Positions 8,371 to 17,229 of a stretch of DNA of 46,264 nucleotides are shown in pieces. The notes under the pieces were generated by a model that did not search any database, was not told the origin of the DNA, and saw only the letters and a program-made list of their open reading frames with translations. Source of the stretch: an uncultured Coriobacteriaceae bacterium (GTDB lineage: Bacteria; Actinomycetota; Coriobacteriia; Coriobacteriales; Eggerthellaceae); contig URQU01000013.1 in assembly GCA_900550055.1 (NCBI GenBank), positions 1-46,264 of the forward strand. The letters run 5' to 3'. The position numbers were made by a program, and so were the translations under genes. Within the stretch, counting starts at the first letter, position 1; each line of letters opens with the position of its first letter.

Positions 8371-9564
8371 CTACGACTCGCGCATCTCTCGGGCGCACTG
8401 CGCCAGCACGGCAACGAAGCGATCCACATCTTCAGGAGTATTGTGATGGAAGAAGCTCACGCGCAGCGTTTCCTTGCCCTCGCGAAGCGGGATGCCTGCC
8501 GCCTGCAACGCCAGCGGATGCTTCGGACGCCACGTGCCTGGCGCGACGGTGGTGTGGTTCTCTTCGCACGCCGACGCGCGCGACACGCACACGCGGCGGC
8601 CGGAAAGATATTTCACCGATACGACATTCGGCAGGCCGGGCACGCTGACGCTCAGAATGTAGGGGCTTCCGCCTTCGGGCGCATGCACAACCGCATCGGG
8701 AATCTCGCGCTTCAAGCCCTCGATGGCGCGCTCGCGAAGGCTTGCGGCGTATTCCATGTCCGTTTCCATATGCGCCGCAGTGATACGCACGGCTTCTGCC
8801 ATGCCCACTGCAAGGAACACCGGCTCGGTGCCCGAACGCAAACCGCGCTCCTGGTTACCGCCGAACGCGGTGGTGTGCATGGGGAGGCCGCGCTGCACAT
8901 ACAGGATGCCGATGCCGCGCGGCCCGCCGATCTTATGCGCGCCCGCCGTAAGCAGTTGCACACCCCATTCACGAGGGTCGACAGGCATCTTGCAAAACGC
9001 CTGCGTGGCATCGCAATGTAGCGGCACGCCCGGCGCCAGCTCATCACGCAACTGCGCGATTTCGGGGATGGGGAAGATCCAGCCCGTCTCGTTTTGCACG
9101 CGCATCACCGAGATAAGCGATGTGGGACCGTCCTGCAACTGCTCGGCCAGCTGCTCCATGTCGAAGCAACCATCCGGCGCATCGACGTAGCGGCAATCCC
9201 AATCAAGGTCGCGTCGCATGCCGCGAACGGTTCGGGTCACCGACGAATGCTCCAACGTGGAGGTGATAATCTTGCCCGGGTTCTCACGCTGAGCCAAGCA
9301 CGCCCCGCGTATGGCCAGGTTATTCGACTCCGTCGAGCCGGACGTGAAGTAAATCTCATCAGCATCAACGCCAAGCACATCGGCGATGGCTGCGCGGCTG
9401 TCCTCGAGCATTTCCTTGGCGCGGCGCCCTACCACATGCGGCGACGAAGGGTTGCCCCAGCCGTCCATCATGACCTCGTGCATGCGCGCAAGCACCTCAG
9501 GATAAGGAGACGTTGTTGCGGCGTTGTCCAGATATGTAAGCGGCTTGTCCACGGGCATTCCCAT
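8371..9564 (-). CDS. Cysteine desulfurase (NifS/IscS-like class V aminotransferase)
   Basis: 397 residues. It shows the PLP lysine K211 in TAGAHKIGGPRG, stacking H106 (STLEHSSV), D185 and Q188 (HCDATQAF), and a catalytic cysteine C333 in SRASACEENHTT. The residues after the cysteine are EENHTTVAPGTWRPKH rather than the usual serine-rich loop, so the loop is longer and different from canonical NifS/IscS. The enzyme takes sulfur from cysteine as a persulfide for Fe-S clusters or tRNA thiolation. MnmA, a classic acceptor, is encoded in the window at 38.7 kb but far away. No iscU gene is adjacent. The start MGMPVDK has no strong ribosome site, and ATG 9558 is an alternative. Confidence 0.9.
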   Translation of the reverse strand: MGMPVDKPLTYLDNAATTSPYPEVLARMHEVMMDGWGNPSSPHVVGRRAKEMLEDSRAAIADVLGVDADEIYFTSGSTESNNLAIRGACLAQRENPGKIITSTLEHSSVTRTVRGMRRDLDWDCRYVDAPDGCFDMEQLAEQLQDGPTSLISVMRVQNETGWIFPIPEIAQLRDELAPGVPLHCDATQAFCKMPVDPREWGVQLLTAGAHKIGGPRGIGILYVQRGLPMHTTAFGGNQERGLRSGTEPVFLAVGMAEAVRITAAHMETDMEYAASLRERAIEGLKREIPDAVVHAPEGGSPYILSVSVPGLPNVVSVKYLSGRRVCVSRASACEENHTTVAPGTWRPKHPLALQAAGIPLREGKETLRVSFFHHNTPEDVDRFVAVLAQCAREMRES

Positions 9565-9907
9565 CGTTGCTTCGTTTCGTTCTTTTCCTTAATTCTAACG
9601 TGGCCGTTTAAATGGCACTAAGCCAACATCACTTGGGAACTGATTTCTCGATAAGCGGATAATGCCTGGTCAGCAGCCTTTTTGACACACCATCGATAAG
9701 CGCTCTGCATCATCTAAGCCCCAACCTGTTGAGCATTTGCATGGAACCGCCGCGTATGTTCCGCAAGGCCTTCACGTATATGCCGACATCGCGCAGAAAG
9801 AACCGATGTCGAGTGCTCCCCAAAGTTGACACGCACGTGTAGGCATTTCGGCGTAAGCGTTGATGCCGCGCCTTTTCCCTTTTGCGCTATGCCGTACAAT
9901 ACCGCCT
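9565..9907. other. Intergenic region with a hairpin and a candidate promoter
   Basis: This divergent gap of 343 bp lies between the desulfurase and the Elp3-like gene. It contains a perfect 8-bp inverted repeat, CGACATCG (9784-9791) and CGATGTCG (9804-9811). A near-consensus -10 box TACAAT occupies 9895-9900, seven bases before the ATG at 9908, so the Elp3-like mRNA may be leaderless or nearly so. No good -35 was found. There is no protein-like frame. Confidence 0.45.
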
Positions 9908-11743
9908 ATGGAAAAGACACTGCATAACATCCTCGGCGAGATCCGCCGCACCAACGCCCCGCTTGCCCCCGATGCGCTCGATCGCATCATCCGCGCCCGA
10001 AACCGTGAGGTGGCCGGTCCCGTCCGCTATGTGGCGAAGAAGAAGCTGCTGCCGTTTTATCAAGAGGCGAAGGAACACCGCCCCGAACAATGGCGCACTT
10101 GGAGCGTCTCGCCCGCCGAGGAAGCCCTGCTGGTGCGAACGCTGCAGGTCAAACCGCGGCGCACCGCATCCGGCGTAGCCACCGTCACCGTGCTCACGAA
10201 GCCCTGGCCGTGCTCAAGCGCGTGCCTGTACTGCCCCAACGATGTGCGCATGCCCAAAAGCTACCTGCACGACGAGCCGGCCTGCCAACGCGCCGAGCGC
10301 AACTGGTTCGACCCGTATCTGCAGGTCACCGCCCGTTTACGCACGCTGCATCAAATGGGGCACGTCACCGATAAGGTGGAGCTCATCGTGCTGGGCGGCA
10401 CCTGGAGCGACTACCCGGAGGCATACCAAATCTGGTACATGCACGAGCTATTCCGCGCCCTGAACGACATGGGCTGCGAAACCGCGGTGGAGCGCGAATC
10501 CGAAACGCGCCGCAAGCAATACCGTGACGCCGGCATAGCCTGCGAGCGCGACGACCTTGCCAACTGGGCTGCCGAAGCGCAAGCGCGCGTCACCACCGGC
10601 GACGCCTCATATAACGAAACCGTCCGAGACCTGTACGCCTGCGGAGCCCACGCGGACGGCAACGGCTGGGCCGCCGTCGCGCAATGGCAGACCGCAACGT
10701 TTTCCCAGCTGGAAGCCCTGCAACGCGAAAACGAGGCCGCAGAGCACCGCTGCGTGGGCCTTGTGGTGGAAACCCGCCCCGATGCCGTCACGCCCAAACG
10801 GCTTGCCACGTTGCGCCGCCTAGGCTGCACGAAGCTGCAGATGGGCATCCAAAGCCTCGACGAGCGCATCCTTGCCGCAAACCATCGAGGCATCGGCGTC
10901 GATCGCATGCAGCAAGCCTTCGAGCTCGCCCGCATCTTCGGCTTCAAAACGCACGCGCACTTCATGACGAACCTGCTCGGCGCAACACCAGAAAGCGACG
11001 CCGCCGATTATCGGCGCATGGTCGAGCATCCCGCCTTCAAACCCGACGAGATCAAGCTGTACCCCTGCGCGCTCGTGGACGGCACGGGCTTGGTAGCTCA
11101 TTGGCGCGACGGCAGCTGGCGCCCCTACACCGAGCAGGAGCTTGTCAACCTGCTAGCCGAAGACGTGCTGGTCACGCCGCCGTTCACGCGCATATCGCGC
11201 ATGATCCGCGATATATCGGCGCACGACATCATGACCGGCAACAAGAAGGTGAACCTGCGCCAGCTGGTCGACCTGGAGCTTGCGAAGCGATCAGAACCGG
11301 TGCAGGAGATCCGTTCCCGCGAAATCGCCTTCGGAGCCGCCGCAAACGACGAGCTCTCACTTTCGGAAATCGCCTACGAAACGACGAACACCCATGAGGT
11401 GTTCCTGCAGTGGGTCGCTCCCGGCAACCGCATCGCAGGCTTCCTGCGCCTGTCCATGCCGAACGCCGACTACATCGACGCACACGTCACTGCCCTGCCT
11501 ATCGATGCCGGCGAGGCCATGATCCGCGAGGTGCACGTATACGGACGCGTTGCCGGCCTGCACCAAGGTGGCGAGAACGCCCAGCATCGAGGCCTCGGCC
11601 GCATGCTCATCGAGCGAGCCTGCGATATAGCCCGCGAAAACGGCTACACCGCCATAAACGTGATCAGCGCCATCGGCACACGCGGCTACTACCGCAAGCA
11701 AGGCTTCACCGACAACGGGCTGTACCAGCAACGCAGCCTATAA
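9908..11743 (+). CDS. Elp3-like tRNA uridine(34) acetyltransferase (radical SAM + GNAT)
   Basis: 611 residues from ATG 9908 (MEKTLHNILGEIRR). The radical SAM domain has CSSACLYCPNDVRMPKSY, giving C-x3-C-x2-C for the 4Fe-4S cluster, then LGGTWSDYP and QMGIQSLDERILAANHRG. The C-terminal GNAT domain (about 450-611) shows GLGRMLIERACDIARENG and GTRGYYRKQGF for acetyl-CoA. Elp3 adds a carboxymethyl group to wobble uridine of tRNAs; bacterial homologs act without the other Elongator subunits. The start was chosen on family N-terminus. An upstream ATG (9860) would add residues with no Elp3 likeness, and a -10 box lies just before 9908. Confidence 0.92.
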   Translation: MEKTLHNILGEIRRTNAPLAPDALDRIIRARNREVAGPVRYVAKKKLLPFYQEAKEHRPEQWRTWSVSPAEEALLVRTLQVKPRRTASGVATVTVLTKPWPCSSACLYCPNDVRMPKSYLHDEPACQRAERNWFDPYLQVTARLRTLHQMGHVTDKVELIVLGGTWSDYPEAYQIWYMHELFRALNDMGCETAVERESETRRKQYRDAGIACERDDLANWAAEAQARVTTGDASYNETVRDLYACGAHADGNGWAAVAQWQTATFSQLEALQRENEAAEHRCVGLVVETRPDAVTPKRLATLRRLGCTKLQMGIQSLDERILAANHRGIGVDRMQQAFELARIFGFKTHAHFMTNLLGATPESDAADYRRMVEHPAFKPDEIKLYPCALVDGTGLVAHWRDGSWRPYTEQELVNLLAEDVLVTPPFTRISRMIRDISAHDIMTGNKKVNLRQLVDLELAKRSEPVQEIRSREIAFGAAANDELSLSEIAYETTNTHEVFLQWVAPGNRIAGFLRLSMPNADYIDAHVTALPIDAGEAMIREVHVYGRVAGLHQGGENAQHRGLGRMLIERACDIARENGYTAINVISAIGTRGYYRKQGFTDNGLYQQRSL

Positions 11744-11831
11744 GACGCAAGGCGGGCATCGACGCTTTCGTCCTACAAGACCGCTGTCTTTGATCGCATG
11801 CAGAGGCCCGCTAACTTCCGCATGTCGCGGC

Positions 11832-13103
11832 TCACACTGCGCGAACGCCCACTTCTCGCAGATACAGCTCGCCAGTTTCGCGCCGCTCGAATACATTCGC
11901 ACTTTCCGCAAGCGCGACACCGGGACACATTTCCCGCAATGCCGCAACGCTGCCCAACGGAATCGCGGCGCTCGGGACGCCTTCGTCAAACGAGCACGGC
12001 ACACCGGCCGCGCAGGCCCAATCGCGCACGTGCGCCGCGTCATCCCCGAAAGCCTTCGCACATTTCAGCAAGCGGTCGCCTTCGTCGGCCTCAAGCCACG
12101 GATAATGCGCCCACACCCCATCGTCGCAGGTGAACACCTTATTCTGCTGATACACCTGCCCCGTATTCTTGTTGTCGGAACTGCAATAATGCACACCAAG
12201 CAGCAAGCTCTCACGCACAGCATATTCCATCAACGTCAACGCCTCAGCCTCGCTACCCGCAACAGGGACACCGCCGCCGTACCAGTAGTCATACAAGTAG
12301 TTGAAAGGGTGCTTGCGCAGCTCAAACCCACGATCACGAAACGCTTCCGCATTGCACAGCGGAAAACAGAACTCCAACAGGTTCACGCCACGCACGCCCA
12401 TGTCGTCCAAGCGCACAAGCAGCTCCTGCATCTCGGAAAGCGTGCCGGGGATCACCGGCATCTCAACCATCACATCGGGCAGCGACGAAACGGCGGCCTC
12501 GATTCGCCCAAACACGGGTGCATCGGGGCGCGCGACATCCTCAGGCTTGATGCTAAATCGTACCTCATCAAGTCCCGCATCAGCCAACGCATCCAAGCAC
12601 GGATCATCCAGCAAGTCACCGCACGTGTATAGGCGGATATGCACCTCGGAATACAGTTCCTTTGCACGCCTCACGAACGCGACAACCGACTCCTTATGCA
12701 AAAGCGGCTCGCCACCCGTTATCGCCAGGCAATCGAACTGGGCACCAACTGCAGCAGCCTGCTCAAGCTCGGCCACGATATCCCGACGGTGCGACAAGAA
12801 GTACTCGTAGCGATCCTGATTCGGGTTGAAGCAGAAATAGCAATGTCGCGTGCAACGCAAATCAACGAAAAACGTAGCCGTGCGCTCGCCCGTGCGGCAC
12901 GCCAAGCATGCCGGTGAAATCCATCCATGCCATAGTGACCCGCCGCCGTTTTCGCAATGGCAACCACACATCGCCGCCGTTTGCGAACGCCGCTTGCGCG
13001 GGCACGACTCCGCCACCTCAAAGGGGATTCCAAACGCAGCAACCGCATCCTCATAGTCGTGCTCAACCTGATCAAACGCCTGTGCATACTCGCGAATATC
13101 CAC
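11832..13103 (-). CDS. Radical SAM protein with extra N-terminal cysteines, last gene of the dms-like operon
   Basis: 423 residues. The SAM-cluster motif is C84-x3-C88-x2-C91 in DLRCTRHCYFCFNPNQDRY, followed by AITGGEPLLH (GGE motif) and EVRFSIKPEDV. A second cysteine set precedes it: C34, C46-C48-C50 (MCGCHC) and C66-x2-C69 (ACLAC). These could bind another Fe-S cluster or zinc. Further cysteines lie at about 255-320 (FCFPLCN, YCSSDN). I do not recognise the subfamily. The gene starts 23 bases after the TorD-like chaperone gene and is read in the same direction, so it probably works on the oxidoreductase or its cofactor. The reaction is unknown. Confidence 0.85.
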   Translation of the reverse strand: MDIREYAQAFDQVEHDYEDAVAAFGIPFEVAESCPRKRRSQTAAMCGCHCENGGGSLWHGWISPACLACRTGERTATFFVDLRCTRHCYFCFNPNQDRYEYFLSHRRDIVAELEQAAAVGAQFDCLAITGGEPLLHKESVVAFVRRAKELYSEVHIRLYTCGDLLDDPCLDALADAGLDEVRFSIKPEDVARPDAPVFGRIEAAVSSLPDVMVEMPVIPGTLSEMQELLVRLDDMGVRGVNLLEFCFPLCNAEAFRDRGFELRKHPFNYLYDYWYGGGVPVAGSEAEALTLMEYAVRESLLLGVHYCSSDNKNTGQVYQQNKVFTCDDGVWAHYPWLEADEGDRLLKCAKAFGDDAAHVRDWACAAGVPCSFDEGVPSAAIPLGSVAALREMCPGVALAESANVFERRETGELYLREVGVRAV

Positions 13104-13126
13104 AAATCCCCCCTTAAAGCAAAACG

Positions 13127-13879
13127 CTACTCAGCCGAAAGCTCCGCCGCCAACTTCTCAACATGCGCAGCGTCAACATGCGCAAACGCCGCCATAGCAC
13201 CTGCAAACGCAGCGTAATACGCACGGATATCTTTGCGAATCACCTCATCAGCAAACGCATCGACCCACGTCAGCACATGATTTCGCAGAAAGTCGCTCTG
13301 GGTACGAAGCGTCTTCGCCGCATCCTCATCGCGTCCGTCAGCATACGCCTCATAAACGCACTGACTCATACGCGCCATAAAATCCATCATCGCGGAAACA
13401 TGATCGTCGGGAAAATGCTGCTCGGTCTGCAGCCTGAAACCCGCCTGATGATAGAACGACCGAACATCAAGCGTGCTTCCCCTGAACAGCATGCCGTCGG
13501 TACTGGTATACGGAGACTCCCAGGGACGAACGTAGCTATCGCCAGGAACCTGAAACAACTTGGGGAAATCTTCTTCCATGGCCGCTGTCGCCTTGGAAAC
13601 CGCATCCCCTTCGCTATGTTCACCCACGCACGCAACCGCTTCGGCAACGCACTCGGTCATCGTGCGGAGGGAAAGGCCCACGCTCTTCTCTGAAAGCCCC
13701 TCATCAGCGGCCACCTTACCGGCAAGCCACGCCAACGCGCCTGCCGTGTTCTCGCCGAAAAGCTGCGCAGCTGACGCCTCATGCACTCCGTCGCCGAACA
13801 CCACATGAAAGGCGCCATATAAATACGCACGGCGTGCCAGCGTCATGGCAATGCGTTTTTCCTCGTCTTTGCTGTCCAT
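13127..13879 (-). CDS. TorD/DmsD-family molybdoenzyme chaperone
   Basis: About 250 residues from ATG 13879, chosen because AAGGAG lies five bases upstream. It is mostly helical, with the family features PWESPYTSTDGML (the conserved ExPY-like patch), a central segment with DHVSAMMDFMARM (the DHI/L..E-like helix), and FLRNHVLTWVDAFADEV (the H..W motif). Members of this family bind the Tat signal peptide and apo-catalytic subunit of DMSO-reductase-type enzymes and hold them until the molybdopterin cofactor is inserted. Its place directly after the Fe-S subunit gene fits that job for the 874-residue catalytic subunit. Confidence 0.85.
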   Translation of the reverse strand: MDSKDEEKRIAMTLARRAYLYGAFHVVFGDGVHEASAAQLFGENTAGALAWLAGKVAADEGLSEKSVGLSLRTMTECVAEAVACVGEHSEGDAVSKATAAMEEDFPKLFQVPGDSYVRPWESPYTSTDGMLFRGSTLDVRSFYHQAGFRLQTEQHFPDDHVSAMMDFMARMSQCVYEAYADGRDEDAAKTLRTQSDFLRNHVLTWVDAFADEVIRKDIRAYYAAFAGAMAAFAHVDAAHVEKLAAELSAE

Positions 13880-13981
13880 CCCCGCTCCTTCTGCGCCGTC
13901 GCCATCCAGGGCGCGACACAACGAACCTGAAACAAAACCGCCGCATCGAGCAAACAGCGCGATGCGGCGGCAATCAACCTA

Positions 13982-14560
13982 TTACCAGGTCAGCTCACGC
14001 GCTTCCTGGCTAAACGCGCAGTCCTTCGCCTTAATCAAGACGTTCGGATGCGTTTCCTCGGGCGAGGGCAGCACCACGATGCTACCGTTATCCAAGTCGC
14101 TACCATACTTCGCGCGCAGCTCATCCATGTCGCCAAAATCAAGCGCACGGTTCGGGCAGCCAGCCACGCAAGCAGGCTGGGAGCCCTCTTGACGCAGGCC
14201 ATAGCAGCCGTCGCACTTACCGGAAACACCCTTTTCCGGGAAGTACTTCGGCTGGCCATACGGGCAGCTCATCACACACATGCGACAGCCGATGCACTTG
14301 CTCTGATCCTGAATCACCGTGCCGTCGGCAGCCTTGTAAATGGCGCCCGTCGGGCAATTCTTCAGGCAAACAGGGTCCTCGCAGTGATTGCAGCTAAACG
14401 TGTAGCTAAAGCCCTGCACCTTAGGGAACTCGCCAACCGTGTAGGAATGCGCCTCGCGATACAGCGTGCCAACCTCAAGACGGTTCTTGTCCTTGCACAC
14501 AACCTGACAAGCGCGGCAACCAGTGCAGCGGCTTTGGTCTAAATAGAATCCAACGCTCAT
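13982..14560 (-). CDS. DmsB-like electron-transfer subunit with four 4Fe-4S clusters
   Basis: 192 residues starting MSVGFYLDQSRCTGCRACQ behind a strong ribosome site (GAGGAGA). Four ferredoxin-type cysteine clusters are visible: CTGCRACQVVC, CNHCEDPVCLKNCP, CIGCRMCVMSCP, and the split CDGC...CVAGCP. This is the complete set of DmsB/NrfC/PhsB proteins, which pass electrons from the membrane anchor to the catalytic molybdenum subunit. There is no signal peptide; such subunits are carried across by the Tat signal of the partner. It lies 24 bases after the catalytic subunit gene. Confidence 0.93.
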   Translation of the reverse strand: MSVGFYLDQSRCTGCRACQVVCKDKNRLEVGTLYREAHSYTVGEFPKVQGFSYTFSCNHCEDPVCLKNCPTGAIYKAADGTVIQDQSKCIGCRMCVMSCPYGQPKYFPEKGVSGKCDGCYGLRQEGSQPACVAGCPNRALDFGDMDELRAKYGSDLDNGSIVVLPSPEETHPNVLIKAKDCAFSQEARELTW

Positions 14561-14584
14561 GATTCACTCTCCTCTTCCGCAGCT

Positions 14585-17209
14585 CTAGTTTGCACTCCAG
14601 CGAGCCGGCTTGTCGCAGTCGCGGCCAAGCGGAGCGCCGGTGTACTTCTCGACATTGCAGATCTGGTTGTTGTAACCAGACACGCCCATGCCACTGTACT
14701 CGCTACCGATCAGATAGTTGTCGGAGCCAGCCATATCGATGCCGGTCTCTTCATCGACGTCAACCCATGCGCCATGGGGCACGCCGACCATGCCAGGCAT
14801 CAACACGTCCATAACGGCAGCGTTGCGCAGGCCCTTGCCATACGGCGAGCTCAGCAGCACCGTGTCACCGTCTTTGATGCCCAGGCTCTCCGCATCGCTA
14901 CGAGCCAGGAACACCGGGTTTGCCCACGCCTCGCGCAGCCACGGGCAGTTGTCGAACACGGTATGCGAACGACGCAGGTAGTGCGGGTTGAACATCAGGA
15001 ACGGATACTCGCCCTTTTCACCGCCGATTTTACCGTCCTTGAACGTGGACTCGTAGCCCGTGCACGGAACGACATAGGTCGGGTACGGCTTGTACTGTTC
15101 GATTCCAGGGAAGCCGAACGACGCCATCAGGTCGTAGCGAGCCTGGCAGTAAATCTCCAGCTTGCCCGACTTGCTCTTCAACGGGTTTGCCTCGGGATCA
15201 TCGACGAACTTCTGGTAGCCGATGTGGCCGTGCTTGTCATCGCGCTTGCGCGGGAACTGATAGCCGCCGTTTTCCTTCAGCTCCTTCAGCGTGATGATGC
15301 CTTCCTGCGGCGTGCCTTCGGCGTTGAGGCTTTTGATGTCATCAGCCGTCAGCGTGACCAACGTCTTCATTTTGCCGTCATCGCCCATGACCTTGCAGCC
15401 GGCAATCTTCTCGTACAGCTGCTGATCCTCGGTCTTGCCATAAGCAAGCTTGGGATCCTTGCCGACGCCCGCAATCAGCAGCTCGCCGATTTCCTGGTCG
15501 GTCTTCGCCTCGCCAAGCGGCTGCGTCACGCGAGTGTAGAACGGCAGGTATTCACGGTTGTTGTAGTCGCCGAAACCGCCGCAACGCTCCCACTCGGTCG
15601 TAACCGGCAAAATGATGTCGGAATAGCGAGCGTTCGTGGTCATGAACTGCGCCAACGTCAACACGAAGTCAACCGCGCGGTGGGCCTCGATGCCCTCTTT
15701 CTGGTTCAAAGACGTCTGCAGGACGGCATCGGTCATATGATAGATGCACTTGATGGGACCAAGCTCCGTAGGATTGGGCTCGTGGAAGGAGCCGTACGCA
15801 TTGGAAACGTCCTGCGTGTGGCCGCCGCCATTCTTGATGATCTCATACATCTGAGGCTGGCGAACGCCCGTGGTAACCGGATTGGTCGTCTTCGGCATCT
15901 TTGCGGTACCGGCGGAAATCAGTCGAGCACCGCCATTGCCGGCGTTTGCGTGATATGCGCTAGCCGTTGCATGACCGGACTTGCCCATATGACCGCCCAT
16001 GGCGCCCAAGGCAATCAACAGCTGCGGCAGCATTTCGGCACCGTTGCAGCGAGCCATACCGTAGTTGTGCAGAATCATGACCTTGTTGCTCTTTGCCATA
16101 ATCTGAGCCAGCTCGGTGACCTGCTCAGGCTTCACGCCGCAGATCGGCTCTGCCCATTCCGGCGTCTTAGGCGTGCCGTCGTACTTGCCAAGGATGTAGT
16201 CCTTAAGGTTCTCATCGATGGTCTTATCCTCAGGCATGCTCTCGGAGTCGAAACCAACCGTGTACTTATGGATGAAGTCCCAATCGATGATGCCTCCCTT
16301 TTCCTCGTCAAGGCGAAGCATTTCATAGGCAATAGCGAACATAAGCGCCATGTCCGTGCCGGTACGAACGGGAACCCACTCAGCATCAAGCATCTGGGCG
16401 GACGCGTTGTACAGCGGGTCGATGGATACGAACTTGGTGCCCTTGTCGCGCGCAGCCATCCAATAGTTGATAGGCGTACCGGCGGCAGACCAAGCAGGAT
16501 TGGACGACCACATGATAATGTACTCGGCGTTTTCAAGGTCAAAGCGATCGTTTGCCGTATCCGCATCACCCGTACCGCAGTCCGTAGTCGGAAGACCCAT
16601 CTTCGTCACGTCAAGCGTATACGTGCCATGCGACGTGGTATCCCATCCGCGCACGTAACCGGAAAGGACATTGAGCGTGGTGTTGTTCGCCTTGCAATAA
16701 AAACCCGTGGGGCCGTACTCGTCGGAAATGCGCTTGATTTCCTCGGATGCAAGCTTAATAGCTTCGTCCCAGCTGATGACTTCCCACTCGTCCTTGCCAC
16801 GCATCTGGCCGTTGGACTTCTCGCCACCGCCAGGCTGCCAGCCCTTGCGCTTGAGCGGATGAAGAATACGGTCAGCGCCGAAGCACTGCTGCTGCTGGGT
16901 TTTACCGCGCACGCAACCGCGCTGCTGCGGATACTCGATGGAATCCTCGTGCGTGTCATCGGTCTTCTGACGAACAACGGCGCCGTCCTTGACCATGACC
17001 TTGTTCATGCAGCGACCACCGCAGTTATGCCAGCAGGCTGCGGAAATCCATTCGCCGCCCTTTGCCGGATCGACAGGCAGCTCGTGCTTGTCGACGGCCT
17101 CGAGACTTGATTCCGCAGAGCAACCAGTTGCGGTCAGGCCGGCAACACCTGCCATAACAACAGCGGAAGCACCCAGGAAACCACGACGGGAAATGTTATT
17201 GGAATTCAC
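14585..17209 (-). CDS. Tat-exported molybdopterin oxidoreductase, DMSO reductase family catalytic subunit
   Basis: 874 residues. The N-terminus has a twin-arginine signal (SRRGFLGASAVVMAG) ending near TGC30, which could also be a lipidation site. A 4Fe-4S motif C59-x3-C63-x3-C67 with C99 follows. The cofactor-binding core has IIMWSSNPAWS, FVSIDPLYN and VPVRTGTDMALM; the C-terminal pterin domain has FLMFNPHYLRRSHT and IKDGDTVLLSSPYGKG. The region that supplies the molybdenum ligand in DmsA aligns with GWDTTSHGTYTLD, suggesting a Ser/Thr rather than Cys ligand; this is by eye only. The anchor and Fe-S subunits are encoded beside it. The natural acceptor cannot be told: the family includes DMSO, TMAO, arsenate and many aromatic substrates. 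Confidence 0.92.
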   Translation of the reverse strand: MNSNNISRRGFLGASAVVMAGVAGLTATGCSAESSLEAVDKHELPVDPAKGGEWISAACWHNCGGRCMNKVMVKDGAVVRQKTDDTHEDSIEYPQQRGCVRGKTQQQQCFGADRILHPLKRKGWQPGGGEKSNGQMRGKDEWEVISWDEAIKLASEEIKRISDEYGPTGFYCKANNTTLNVLSGYVRGWDTTSHGTYTLDVTKMGLPTTDCGTGDADTANDRFDLENAEYIIMWSSNPAWSAAGTPINYWMAARDKGTKFVSIDPLYNASAQMLDAEWVPVRTGTDMALMFAIAYEMLRLDEEKGGIIDWDFIHKYTVGFDSESMPEDKTIDENLKDYILGKYDGTPKTPEWAEPICGVKPEQVTELAQIMAKSNKVMILHNYGMARCNGAEMLPQLLIALGAMGGHMGKSGHATASAYHANAGNGGARLISAGTAKMPKTTNPVTTGVRQPQMYEIIKNGGGHTQDVSNAYGSFHEPNPTELGPIKCIYHMTDAVLQTSLNQKEGIEAHRAVDFVLTLAQFMTTNARYSDIILPVTTEWERCGGFGDYNNREYLPFYTRVTQPLGEAKTDQEIGELLIAGVGKDPKLAYGKTEDQQLYEKIAGCKVMGDDGKMKTLVTLTADDIKSLNAEGTPQEGIITLKELKENGGYQFPRKRDDKHGHIGYQKFVDDPEANPLKSKSGKLEIYCQARYDLMASFGFPGIEQYKPYPTYVVPCTGYESTFKDGKIGGEKGEYPFLMFNPHYLRRSHTVFDNCPWLREAWANPVFLARSDAESLGIKDGDTVLLSSPYGKGLRNAAVMDVLMPGMVGVPHGAWVDVDEETGIDMAGSDNYLIGSEYSGMGVSGYNNQICNVEKYTGAPLGRDCDKPARWSAN

Positions 17210-17229
17210 GGTTTATCCCCCTTCGTTCC

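Noticed and set aside
14774..17110. Long plus-strand frame opposite the DmsA-like gene
   Set aside because: It is an antisense shadow in high-GC coding DNA. The minus-strand frame has Tat, Fe-S and pterin motifs, and the plus-strand frame has none.
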